52,494 nt of DNA. Origin: a virus. Positions 1-6,923 of this stretch are shown here, piece after piece (positions within the stretch are counted from its first letter, which is position 1; the number at the start of each line of letters is the position of its first letter). The notes below the pieces were generated by a model. That model was not told the DNA's origin, did not search any database, and worked only from the letters and a program-made list of their open reading frames with translations. The stretch spans positions 1-52,494 of IMG/VR virus record IMGVR_UViG_3300042452_000944, one strand, 5' to 3'. Made by a program: the position numbers and the translations under genes.

Positions 1-45
1 ATTGAATTAACCTAGTGCGATCGTCCTATCCTATCTTTTATAGAA

Positions 46-483
46 CTAATTAGTCCTATAGAAAAATAGGTTATATACATTTTCCTCCGCTAGATCCCCT
101 TGGTTCATCGCTAGGAGAATTCCTAGCTGAACTTCCTCACTAAGATCCCCCCATTCTTTCTCATGCCCATCATAAGGAGAAAGAAAATGTCCCCTGCCGT
201 CAGATGACATAGCATCTGATACTAGAGTATCCATATCCCCACATTTTTCTACAATGCTAAGAATAGCATCGTTAGATGATTCGCCGTCCTGTTGTAGCGT
301 AGAAAAAACCTCTTCTGGTAGTCCTGTTTGATCCGATAAGAAACTTTTGTTAAATGCCCACAAACTTTCCTCAATGTAAGATTTTACAGCTTTGTCAGCC
401 TCTTCATCGGTGAATAATGCCCACTCTTTCCCATCAATCTCAATCACTTGTAAGCCGTTGTAATCATTAACATCGTAATCCAT
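46..483 (-). CDS. Hypothetical acidic phage protein, 145 aa
   Basis: The function is not recognised. The protein is acidic and soluble, with a stretch near residues 20-50 (WALFTDEEADKAVKSYIEES) that I associate from memory with small conserved proteins of phages and plasmids. The ATG at 483 is preceded by a good Shine-Dalgarno (AAAGG, 8 bases upstream). The gene has its own sigma70-like promoter at 534-562 and a CRP-like palindrome further upstream. One arm of a HIP1 hairpin lies 19 bases beyond the stop, at the window edge. Confidence 0.75.
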   Translation of the reverse strand: MDYDVNDYNGLQVIEIDGKEWALFTDEEADKAVKSYIEESLWAFNKSFLSDQTGLPEEVFSTLQQDGESSNDAILSIVEKCGDMDTLVSDAMSSDGRGHFLSPYDGHEKEWGDLSEEVQLGILLAMNQGDLAEENVYNLFFYRTN

Positions 484-533
484 GACTGTTACCTTTCTCT
501 TTTTTTTTTGCTTGTCTGTACCCTTACCCTTAA

Positions 534-562
534 AAGATAACTTATTAAGGGTAAGTTGTCAA
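534..562 (-). promoter_or_regulatory. Sigma70-like promoter of the 46-483 gene
   Basis: On the minus strand, TTGACA (557-562) and TATCTT (534-539) are separated by exactly 17 bases. An inverted repeat TTACCCTTA/TAAGGGTAA flanks the -10 and could be an operator. The same arrangement recurs at 3681-3709 in front of an unrelated gene. Confidence 0.75.
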
Positions 563-652
563 TCCTTGTTTACAGCTAATTTTTTTTATTTAATTTAGGG
601 CTTAGCTGTAATTCCCTAACAATTCAATAGTAACAGATCCATATTCTAGTAG

Positions 653-668
653 TGTGATCGCAATCACA
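653..668. promoter_or_regulatory. CRP-like palindrome 1
   Basis: TGTGATCGCAATCACA matches the cAMP-receptor-protein consensus TGTGA-N6-TCACA at every half-site base. Cyanobacterial homologues (SYCRP1, AnCrpA) are known to use this consensus. It lies about 95 bases upstream of the -35 box of the 46-483 gene. Binding is inferred, not shown. Confidence 0.6.
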
Positions 669-794
669 ATAAACGTTATTTTTACCTAGTTGTTTTTATA
701 TTATAGCTATAGTGTTTTATCTATGGACGATCGCACTATGGCGGCTATATAATCGCTGTATTATTATATAACCATTTAGCGATAGATAAAACAT

Positions 795-850
795 AGGACG
801 ATCGCATTAGATCCACTCCATTAGTACATGGGATCTAGTGCGATCGTCCT
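795..850. repeat. HIP1-bearing hairpin after gene 868-1395
   Basis: A 20-bp stem (795-814 with 831-850, one T-G wobble) encloses a 16-base loop. Each arm starts with AGGACGATCGCA, an extended HIP1 core. It begins 17 bases after the stop codon of the upstream minus-strand gene. There is no U-run, so it is either a non-canonical terminator or an mRNA 3'-end stabiliser. Confidence 0.75.
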
Positions 851-867
851 GGTTAGGGAATTATATC

Positions 868-1395
868 TTAATTCCCATTACAAACATTCTGGAGTCTTAG
901 CGATTGTCGCTTTCCTCCTTCTAATAAGCCTAACACTTTACCTTCGATCATATCATGTCCTGTTGCGTACAAGGCATTTTTACTTTTATTTAGACTAGAT
1001 CTAAGATGTTTGATCGTATACCGTGCAGCATTAAGGCATTCTTTACGCAATTCTTTATAGTTGTTACCTGTAGCACTATAGTCTACAGACCTTAAACCGT
1101 AAGAATGGCAGCATTCTACCAGGTAATCTTCTGGCAGATCATTATCGTTATCAATGCCACAAAAAGATTTAACCGATCGCATTTTATCGGGTTCTACCTT
1201 TCTACAGTTAACTATCGACAATTCTATCATGTACTTTTCAGTACTTTGGGAATCACTCTCTAATAAGTTGATCAATTCCATTACTAGATAATACCCTTCT
1301 ACTTTGGTATTGTAAAACCATTTACCACCATAATCTAGGTAATTAACATCACCACTTAACCAATTAAATCGAACTGTAGCGTTGTTGTTAGCCAT
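868..1395 (-). CDS. Hypothetical protein, 175 aa
   Basis: Function unknown. The N-terminus (FNWLSGDVNYLDYGGKWFYN, residues 10-29) resembles a conserved small-protein family of phages and plasmids, by recollection only. The ATG at 1395 has an AAGGAAGG ribosome site. Its own promoter is at 1436-1464 and a HIP1 hairpin closes the unit, so it appears to be a monocistronic early gene. Confidence 0.75.
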   Translation of the reverse strand: MANNNATVRFNWLSGDVNYLDYGGKWFYNTKVEGYYLVMELINLLESDSQSTEKYMIELSIVNCRKVEPDKMRSVKSFCGIDNDNDLPEDYLVECCHSYGLRSVDYSATGNNYKELRKECLNAARYTIKHLRSSLNKSKNALYATGHDMIEGKVLGLLEGGKRQSLRLQNVCNGN

Positions 1396-1435
1396 GGTTT
1401 CAATCCTTCCTTTTCGTTTCTTTAACCATACCCTT

Positions 1436-1464
1436 ATATTATCAATCTATTTTCTATTTGTAAA
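1436..1464 (-). promoter_or_regulatory. Sigma70-like promoter of 868-1395
   Basis: TTTACA (1459-1464) and TAATAT (1436-1441) lie 17 bases apart on the minus strand. The sequence just downstream (AAGGGTA) is shared with the promoters at 534-562 and 3681-3709. Confidence 0.65.
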
Positions 1465-1835
1465 CCCTAATTTACAGGTATTTATACTTAATTAGCTTAC
1501 AACATTAATCTATAGCGATCATATATAGAAGTCTATAGCCCTTTATTTTGCGATTTGAGCCCTATTAAAGGCTTATTAGTAGAATACCCTAGGATAGCTA
1601 TTAGAAAGGCTTTATAGGGCACTAGAGCAAGGGTATATGGGAAGATAGATAGAACGATCGCTATCCTAGTGCTAGAGTATTTTATAAATTCATTTGTACT
1701 ACTGTAGATTTATTTATTACTATCTTTATATATAACCATATAGTGATGAATAGGGTAGCAGAGTAGTACGATAGTGTGGTAGTACAAATGATCGCGATCA
1801 AAATAGATCGCGATCTATTTCACTTTGGTATAGTG

Positions 1836-1883
1836 GATAGGACGATCGCTATAGTATATCTGCACTATAGCGATCGCTCTATC
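1836..1883. repeat. HIP1-bearing hairpin after gene 1898-2377
   Basis: Arms 1836-1855 and 1864-1883 pair at 18 of 20 positions around an 8-base loop. Each arm has an intact CGATCGC core. It lies 14 bases beyond the stop of the minus-strand gene, the same placement as the other members of this hairpin family. Confidence 0.75.
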
Positions 1884-1897
1884 TATTTTCTCTATAC

Positions 1898-2377
1898 CTA
1901 GAAAGTATCGGGATCTAGTTCTAGGTACCTCCTGGGTACAGCATACCCTTTGGTAATTTCTGAAGCTAGTAAATCATCACCGTTAGCAAGGGTAAAAAAC
2001 GCTATTTTTTCGCCTTTAGACCGTATTTGTTTTTTACCAGTGATAACCTTGTCAGGGCTAAACGATAAACTATCATGGCTTATTAAGCGTAACTCTCCTA
2101 ACGGATAGTCAGTACTTACATGGGTAGGATATATTATTCCAGCGTTATGATATGGGTCGTAAAACCTGACTCTAGGGGTTATCCCTAAAGCTTTCCTGAT
2201 ATTTGTATCATCAGGACTCCCATCATAAAACTCCCGTTCACTACCAGGATTATATACTTCTAACTTTACAGGCATCTCTAGATTACCAGATCTAAATGCC
2301 TGATTGACTTCGTAACCGTCTTTGGAATTCCCCCAAACGTCATAGGTAATTACTTCCCAGATTGTTGAAATAATCAT
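1898..2377 (-). CDS. Hypothetical protein, 159 aa
   Basis: Not assigned. It opens with MIISTIWEVITYDVWGNSKD, a pattern I associate loosely with conserved plasmid and phage proteins. The rest is mixed alpha/beta, with no membrane segment or catalytic motif. The start at 2377 has a strong GGAAAGG ribosome site. It stands alone between spacers and is followed by a HIP1 hairpin. Confidence 0.75.
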   Translation of the reverse strand: MIISTIWEVITYDVWGNSKDGYEVNQAFRSGNLEMPVKLEVYNPGSEREFYDGSPDDTNIRKALGITPRVRFYDPYHNAGIIYPTHVSTDYPLGELRLISHDSLSFSPDKVITGKKQIRSKGEKIAFFTLANGDDLLASEITKGYAVPRRYLELDPDTF

Positions 2378-2430
2378 GATAACCTTTCCTTTCCCTTTTC
2401 TGTAGTGGATTGTAGCGTATTTTTCCCCTT

Positions 2431-2465
2431 AGGACGATCGCTACCGTGCTAATAGCGATCGTCCT
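2431..2465. repeat. HIP1-bearing hairpin after gene 2482-2931
   Basis: A perfect 13-bp stem (AGGACGATCGCTA, 2431-2443, with 2453-2465) and a 9-base loop, starting 16 bases after the stop codon of 2482-2931. It is the most compact and perfect member of the family. Confidence 0.8.
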
Positions 2466-2481
2466 ATCCTATTGTAACCTA

Positions 2482-2931
2482 TTATTGGAATAGACTACGG
2501 TTAAACCTGTTACCTAATTTTGGTAACATAATATCACCAGATCCCTTTAACCGTGGGGGAGCGGGTTTTCTCCTAAGAACTGTATCAATATTTACAGGCG
2601 ATTTTGTTTTTAACTTTGGCGTATCTGGTTTAATCCGAAATTGGTTATTTTTCTTTACTGGCATAGGCACCGGTTTTTTGTTTGCCTTAAGAATGGGTTT
2701 GGGTAAGAGTGATACTGGGCGATCGTCCTTCTCAGTATCATTATTATCACAAGCTGTTAACAATTGATCTACCAAAGCAATCTCAGAGATTTTCTGAGAT
2801 TCGGGAATATTGTTTTCATAATCGGCGATCAATCCTTCCAATACTGGCTTTTTAGGGTTTACCCCTGTAAATAGATTTAATTGTCGTGCGGTTCTAACAT
2901 CTTGTTGATAATTACCAGTGAAAACAGACAT
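2482..2931 (-). CDS. Hypothetical Pro/Lys-rich protein, 149 aa
   Basis: Unknown function. The N-terminal ~70 residues are mixed helix. Residues 75-135 are rich in proline and lysine (LPKPILKANKKPVPMPVKKN), so probably disordered and basic, suggesting nucleic-acid or protein contacts. An AAAGGA ribosome site lies 8 bases before the ATG at 2931. It is located between a tRNA-like gene and a HIP1 hairpin. Confidence 0.7.
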   Translation of the reverse strand: MSVFTGNYQQDVRTARQLNLFTGVNPKKPVLEGLIADYENNIPESQKISEIALVDQLLTACDNNDTEKDDRPVSLLPKPILKANKKPVPMPVKKNNQFRIKPDTPKLKTKSPVNIDTVLRRKPAPPRLKGSGDIMLPKLGNRFNRSLFQ

Positions 2932-2972
2932 GATTGATATCCTTTGTACTCGTTTACAGCCCTATAAGGGCA

Positions 2973-3049
2973 TGCGATCGAGGGGATTCGAACCCCAGTT
3001 AACCTATCTATCAATATAGCGATAGATGATTAAGCTACCTAGCGATCGC
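2973..3049 (-). tRNA. tRNA-like gene, anticodon uncertain
   Basis: It has a 7-bp acceptor stem GCGATCG/CGATCGC, a 4-bp D stem, and a good T arm (GGGG-TTCGAAT-CCCC) with discriminator A. The anticodon stem CTATC/GATAG encloses an 8-base loop GCTATATT and leaves too many bases between D and T arms, so no standard anticodon can be assigned (AUA is the triplet after U33). No CCA is encoded. The acceptor stem is itself a HIP1 octamer. It lies 18 bases after the stop of 3068-3628, where sister genes carry HIP1 hairpins. It may be a degenerate tRNA. Confidence 0.55.
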
Positions 3050-3067
3050 CGTTTAATTAATCTTTAC

Positions 3068-3628
3068 TCATTTACTCAATAGACAATCCAGTAAATGAGT
3101 AAAGTCTGGGTCAGGCCCATGGTAGCTAACGCCATAGTCGCTATGTTCTACAGTACCTTCCATATTGTCAAATAAAAATCTTAGTTCTTCTTTATCCATA
3201 TTTTGCAGAATGGTTACAAGATACTCCTCAATTTCATTCGAACTAGCGTTATCATATTCACTAATGAAATCACGATAACCGTAAGACTCCCAGGCTTGAT
3301 CATCTCTTTCGGTCTCTAATTGGCTATGATGTTCTTCATTCAAAATGGGATACTCACTCAACAAATTTTCTATTTCTTCTACAAAATCCTGACTATCAGG
3401 AGAAACCAGCAGGATTTCGAACCAACCACAGGCCCAATGCCCGAAATTGTGTACTTCGTATTCTATCTCCTTTTCGTCCATTGTTTGTTGAAGAAATTCC
3501 CAATTTGACAATGTTACACAGCATTCTGTATCACGATTTATCGATATTGGCATAATATGCCAATTTTCGCGATCTTCAATCTGAATATGATTATCAAATC
3601 CCGTAGGCTTAAATCCAGAGTATTGCAT
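3068..3628 (-). CDS. Hypothetical protein, 186 aa
   Basis: No function assigned. The core (NFGHWACGWFEILLVSPDS, about residues 61-79) resembles a conserved protein family seen in phages and plasmids, by recollection only. The C-terminal half is strongly acidic. The start at 3628 is preceded by GGAAAGGG. Upstream regulation mirrors that of 46-483: the promoter at 3681-3709 and the CRP-like site at 3803-3818. Confidence 0.75.
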   Translation of the reverse strand: MQYSGFKPTGFDNHIQIEDRENWHIMPISINRDTECCVTLSNWEFLQQTMDEKEIEYEVHNFGHWACGWFEILLVSPDSQDFVEEIENLLSEYPILNEEHHSQLETERDDQAWESYGYRDFISEYDNASSNEIEEYLVTILQNMDKEELRFLFDNMEGTVEHSDYGVSYHGPDPDFTHLLDCLLSK

Positions 3629-3680
3629 GATTCCCTTTCCTTTACTTGTATGTGGCGTTTCTCTGTACCCTTACCCTTAT

Positions 3681-3709
3681 AATCTATCTTATTAAGGGTA
3701 GATTGTCAA
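3681..3709 (-). promoter_or_regulatory. Sigma70-like promoter of 3068-3628
   Basis: TTGACA (3704-3709) and TAGATT (3681-3686) are 17 bases apart, with the same ACCCTTAATAAG spacer core and downstream TAAGGGTA as the promoter at 534-562. Confidence 0.75.
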
Positions 3710-3802
3710 CTGGTGTTTACAGCTAATTATTTTTTATTTAGTGGTTAGCGCTTAGCTGTAATGCCCTAACAATTTAATAATAGCAAACTGACAAAATGAT
3801 AG

Positions 3803-3818
3803 TGTGATCGCAATCACA
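3803..3818. promoter_or_regulatory. CRP-like palindrome 2
   Basis: TGTGATCGCAATCACA, identical over all 16 bases to the site at 653-668 and at a similar distance (about 175 bases) from the start codon it faces. Host CRP binding is inferred. Confidence 0.6.
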
Positions 3819-4099
3819 ATTAACCTATTTAATAATCTATAGCGATCATTGTATTCTATCTATGCCTTTATTCCCTACTGTAAGGGCCTACAGGCCTAGG
3901 GGATAGCTGTAAGGTATCGGATATTAGGGGATAGATAGCCTAGCTTTGTAGGGCTTAAGAGATAGGGTAGGGATTATTTAGTGGGGATTATTAGGCGAGT
4001 CAGAATAGATTAGTAGATAGGTCAGGACGATCGCACTAGGTTGTAACGTTTATTAGTTATATAGGTATTTAAGTATATAACTATATAGTGATGAATGAG

Positions 4100-4162
4100 A
4101 TAGTACAAATGATCGCGATCGTTCCCTGATATGGTTAGGACGATCGCGATCATTTGTACTAT
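4100..4162. repeat. 23-bp perfect hairpin after gene 4175-4450
   Basis: Arms 4100-4122 and 4140-4162 are perfectly complementary over 23 bp around a 17-base loop. The core of each arm is GATCGCGATCG. It begins 12 bases after the stop of 4175-4450. Nineteen bases of the left arm recur at 1781-1799. Confidence 0.8.
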
Positions 4163-4174
4163 ATTCTTACTAAA

Positions 4175-4450
4175 CTAGAGAAGTTGATACACATCTAATA
4201 GATTGGGATCGGACTCCCAGCTAAATACGGATTGATCGCTAGATTTTGTAATGAAATCTAGCTGATAGCCAGATAGTTTTATTAAATTATCCTCAGCTTG
4301 CCTAAGATCTGAGAATTTTAATACTTGACCGTTTGTCCTAATTTTACATAGAAAGTATATATTATCTTCACAAATAACGGCTACTTCCGCATACAACCAG
4401 GGATCGCAACAAACAGTGTAAAATGATCCAATTATCTTGATAACAGCCAT
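4175..4450 (-). CDS. Hypothetical protein, 91 aa
   Basis: Unrecognised. Predominantly beta-like, with a Cys pair near the N-terminus (VCCDPWLYAEV). The leader AAAGGAGTCTAGAATCATG is identical, base for base, to that of the upstream gene 4543-4923, which suggests duplication of the leader or shared translational control. Confidence 0.65.
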   Translation of the reverse strand: MAVIKIIGSFYTVCCDPWLYAEVAVICEDNIYFLCKIRTNGQVLKFSDLRQAEDNLIKLSGYQLDFITKSSDQSVFSWESDPNLLDVYQLL

Positions 4451-4494
4451 GATTCTAGACTCCTTTGTTATTGTTGTAGTGATCTGTGGACTAA

Positions 4495-4516
4495 TAGCCT
4501 AGGCTTTACTAGGCTA
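4495..4516. repeat. Short hairpin after gene 4543-4923
   Basis: TAGCCTAG (4495-4502) pairs with CTAGGCTA (4509-4516) around a 6-base loop, 27 bases after the stop codon. There is no HIP1 core and no T-run, so its role is uncertain. Confidence 0.4.
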
Positions 4517-4542
4517 GCTTGAAAAAACGTGTTTATGGAATA

Positions 4543-4923
4543 CTAGTGTAGACCGTTATACCATCCTGACTCAACTATATCATCACGTAAATCATAGATA
4601 TCATTATGATCTGGCTGCATGATATATAGATCGCCTTCTCCACTGACCCCCCCATCGTATGTTCTTACTACTACAATAGAGCGAGAATCTAGCTTAAAAG
4701 CGTTATACCATACTTCTATACCATCACCATTATCAAACTCATCGCCCTGTAGAAGATGATCATATATAGCTTGATCATCATCACCGAAATTTATATTATT
4801 CTCTGATCGGTTGCTATAACGATCCATTGCACTATAAATAGATTTTTGTGAAGCTTTCACATCATTACCGGTTAACCGTTTAACGGCGATCGCTCTCTGT
4901 TGTAGTTCCTTACTTGCTGGCAT
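4543..4923 (-). CDS. Hypothetical protein, 126 aa
   Basis: Unknown. The N-terminus is basic and helical, the C-terminus acidic. The ATG at 4923 has an AAAGGAG ribosome site in a leader shared with 4175-4450. A third CRP-like palindrome (5014-5029) lies about 90 bases upstream. Confidence 0.7.
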   Translation of the reverse strand: MPASKELQQRAIAVKRLTGNDVKASQKSIYSAMDRYSNRSENNINFGDDDQAIYDHLLQGDEFDNGDGIEVWYNAFKLDSRSIVVVRTYDGGVSGEGDLYIMQPDHNDIYDLRDDIVESGWYNGLH

Positions 4924-5013
4924 GATTCTAGACTCCTTTACTTGTTTGTAGCGTGTTATTCAGTTAACTTAGTTAACCTTGATAACAATATATCCCTAAC
5001 GCTAATCTGTTTG

Positions 5014-5029
5014 TGTGATCGCAGTCACA
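5014..5029. promoter_or_regulatory. CRP-like palindrome 3
   Basis: TGTGATCGCAGTCACA, one base different from the other two sites and with both TGTGA/TCACA half-sites intact. It faces the 4543-4923 gene. No clear TTGACA-type promoter was found between the two. Confidence 0.55.
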
Positions 5030-5059
5030 ATTTACCTACAATATTTATAAATGATAACC

Positions 5060-5398
5060 ATAGATGTATCTAGATATATATTCTCAGTGTGAGATGCTCC
5101 CCTACAGATTAAAGACGGTAGTACACCTGTACTAGGGGTCGTATAGCACTTCTCCATATTTTTTCAATTTTTTTATCCAATTTTTTATCCAATTTTTTTT
5201 TCGTCTAATTTTTTATCCATATTCTGTTCATTCAAGGACGATCGCCTTTCTATATATCTTCTTTTCCATCCAACCTCTAATCCATACTCTTTTTCGTCCG
5301 ATTTCTACATAAACGATTTTCCTTCAATGACGATCTCTCTTCTATATGTCTTCCTTTCTCATCCGGTTTTGATCATCATCCAAGGACGATCGCGTTTT
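5060..5398. repeat. T-rich spacer with degenerate direct repeats
   Basis: Non-coding. From 5166 to 5219 a unit of the form AATTTTTTATCC occurs about four times. A roughly 41-base unit follows in two diverged copies (5231-5271 and 5323-5364; AAGGACGATCGC in the first has decayed to AATGACGATCTC in the second), and a partial third AAGGACGATCGC occurs at about 5381. No function can be assigned. Confidence 0.55.
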
Positions 5399-5665
5399 TC
5401 ATAATGTTTTCATAATCATCTCTATTGATAGGATAGTTACGTTTTTGACATCAGTGTTAATCAAATTAGCGACATGTTGTTTAGCTTGTGTTTTAGGATC
5501 GCCATTGGGATCTATGTGCATTAAGCATTTAGATGCGATCATTTCGCTGGGTAGTTTAACAAAGTATGATACATTAACGTTATCCAAGGTGACCCCCTTT
5601 AGTTTATATGTGAGAAGTTGAGAATTGAAAAGTCGAATTTTTTTCGGGAATATTTTTTCGATCAA
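5399..5665 (-). CDS. Hypothetical protein, 88 aa (TTG start)
   Basis: Last gene of the Dam operon, starting 3 bases after the dam stop with a TTG codon. A later ATG would remove most of the protein. Unknown function; residues 60-75 (DPKTQAKQHVANLINTDVKN) look helical. Confidence 0.5.
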   Translation of the reverse strand: MIEKIFPKKIRLFNSQLLTYKLKGVTLDNVNVSYFVKLPSEMIASKCLMHIDPNGDPKTQAKQHVANLINTDVKNVTILSIEMIMKTL

Positions 5666-5668
5666 AAA

Positions 5669-6367
5669 TTAGGGTAGTGTGAATAATTTTTCCATAGCTT
5701 TTTTAGATCCTGTATCTTTAGTTAGGCTACTAGATATTTCTTTTTGCCATACGCATTGGAAATCATCGGGTGCTGTATATTCACTTACATAGATAGTATG
5801 ACCTTGATCGCGTTTAGTACGACACCATTGGTAGAAGGCTTGATGATCAAAAGTGGATGTTTTATAGGATGTAGTGTTTTTATAAGGAGGATCGCAATAT
5901 ATCGTACTATTGTCAGGTATAACAAGGTTTTTATAATCGGATACAAAAAGTGCGATCGTCTGGAGTTTAGGTGATTGTTTACAAGCGCTTTTGTAAGCTT
6001 CTTTAATATAATCGCGTCGATGTTCTTTATCTCTACGCCATCCACCAAAGAATTTACCCCCGTAACTAAGAGCGTATCCTATGTAGGATCTATGAGGATA
6101 ATCGAGATTGTTTCTAGCCTCTTTATAATCTTCTTCGGTGAACTCTTGATTATTTCTTGGTAGTTGATCTAGATGGTATTTTATTGATGATAAAGCTTGG
6201 ATAACGGTTTCGTTCAGGTCTGATCCGATACGATCGCCTGTAATTTTGTCTATTAAGTTAGCACCTCCTACAAAAGGTTCTACATAGACTTTACTTGCAC
6301 CATGGTGTTCAAGGATTATAGGAAGGATATGTTTAGCGATTCGCATCTTGCTACCCATGTATTTCAT
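5669..6367 (-). CDS. dam: DNA adenine methylase, Dam/D12 class
   Basis: N6-adenine DNA methyltransferase using S-adenosylmethionine. Visible features are the N-terminal MKYMGSKMRIAKHI, the SAM-binding motif VEPFVGGANLIDKI (residues 29-42) and the catalytic DPPY at 159-162. At 232 aa it is at the short end for the family but keeps both essential motifs. GATC specificity is the family norm and is inferred. It overlaps the upstream gene by ATGA, so it is translationally coupled within a four-gene minus-strand operon. A second Dam-type gene lies at 20757-21608. Confidence 0.88.
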   Translation of the reverse strand: MKYMGSKMRIAKHILPIILEHHGASKVYVEPFVGGANLIDKITGDRIGSDLNETVIQALSSIKYHLDQLPRNNQEFTEEDYKEARNNLDYPHRSYIGYALSYGGKFFGGWRRDKEHRRDYIKEAYKSACKQSPKLQTIALFVSDYKNLVIPDNSTIYCDPPYKNTTSYKTSTFDHQAFYQWCRTKRDQGHTIYVSEYTAPDDFQCVWQKEISSSLTKDTGSKKAMEKLFTLP

Positions 6368-6552
6368 AGAACCACCGTGGTTGACTTCAGAAGATCGCCA
6401 TCAACAAAGATATTAAACGTGAGTGGCCATAGATAACCATTAGTTGAGGCAAAATCTTTAGCGCACTGAAGTTCGATCGCTTCGTTGCGATCAACGTCTA
6501 AGGTTTTAGGTTCTTGTGAGATCCAGTTCTCTACGGTATATGAGACTATCAT
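6364..6552 (-). CDS. Hypothetical protein, 62 aa
   Basis: Unknown. The ATG at 6552 overlaps the stop of the preceding gene (ATGA), which I prefer to a TTG 10 codons upstream; its own stop overlaps the dam start the same way. Compact alpha/beta with two Trp. Confidence 0.6.
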   Translation of the reverse strand: MIVSYTVENWISQEPKTLDVDRNEAIELQCAKDFASTNGYLWPLTFNIFVDGDLLKSTTVVL

Positions 6553-6845
6553 AGGTTTAGGTGTTCGTGTAGTAGTATGCAATCAGCGCTGAATGGGATA
6601 TCGATTTCTTCTAGATATACGGTACCTTCCTTCTCCTTTATCTCTATAATCGTACTTTCAAATACTTCAATGAGAGGTGCTTCATACTTGGATAAAAGGA
6701 CACCGAATACCGTAAGATTGCGGATCTTCCAGGTATATAGTGCGCTATAGCGATCTTTTTCTGACAGGGATCGTATAGGGATGTTCTTCAACCATATATC
6801 GCGCTTTTCAAAAGATCTGAACTGGTATAGCATTGTGCGTTCCAT
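6549..6845 (-). CDS. Hypothetical protein, 98 aa, first gene of the Dam operon
   Basis: Unknown. The start is fixed by a textbook Shine-Dalgarno (AAGGAGG, 5 bases before the ATG at 6845), which rules out the upstream GTG. Alternating basic helix and beta segments, no motif recognised. Divergent from the HTH gene at 6924, with which it shares a 78-base control region. Confidence 0.7.
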   Translation of the reverse strand: MERTMLYQFRSFEKRDIWLKNIPIRSLSEKDRYSALYTWKIRNLTVFGVLLSKYEAPLIEVFESTIIEIKEKEGTVYLEEIDIPFSADCILLHEHLNL

Positions 6846-6923
6846 GTGATCCTCCTTTTTATCCACTATAGCATAAGTGTCACCTTTGTGCTACACTGTT
6901 ATCAGTTTATTAGAGGAGATGCT

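Larger units (their letters stand above)
484..867. other. Non-coding spacer with control block and repeats
   Basis: No plausible gene. From 515 to 669 it carries a block closely repeated at 3663-3819 (promoter, AT-rich tract, CRP-like site). From about 700 to 790 it holds a motif of the form TATATAACCAT-TAG-GAT that is also found near 1730 and 4075. It ends with the HIP1 hairpin at 795-850. Confidence 0.7.
1396..1897. other. Non-coding spacer with palindromes
   Basis: No gene is visible. It contains the promoter at 1436-1464, a 20-bp perfect palindrome at 1801-1820 centred on ATCGCGAT, a 19-base sequence (1781-1799) repeated at 4102-4120, and the motif TATATAACCATATAGTGATG (from about 1730), whose near-copy precedes 4102. 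It ends with the HIP1 hairpin at 1836-1883. Confidence 0.7.
3629..4174. other. Long non-coding spacer
   Basis: No plausible gene. Contents: the control block 3663-3819 (promoter, AT tract, CRP-like site), a purine-rich stretch around 3900-4010 with repeated GATAGGG-like words, an isolated AGGACGATCGC near 4022, a second copy of the TATATAAC-ATATAGTGATG motif near 4075, and the long hairpin at 4100-4162. Confidence 0.7.

Noticed and set aside
1801-4162. CRISPR array suspicion from repeated GATCGCGATC words
   Set aside because: Repeats are irregularly spaced, palindromic HIP1 variants without uniform spacers.
5744-6163. Plus- and minus-strand frames inside the first dam gene
   Set aside because: Shadows of a gene with intact motifs; hydrophobic runs are reverse-strand artefacts.
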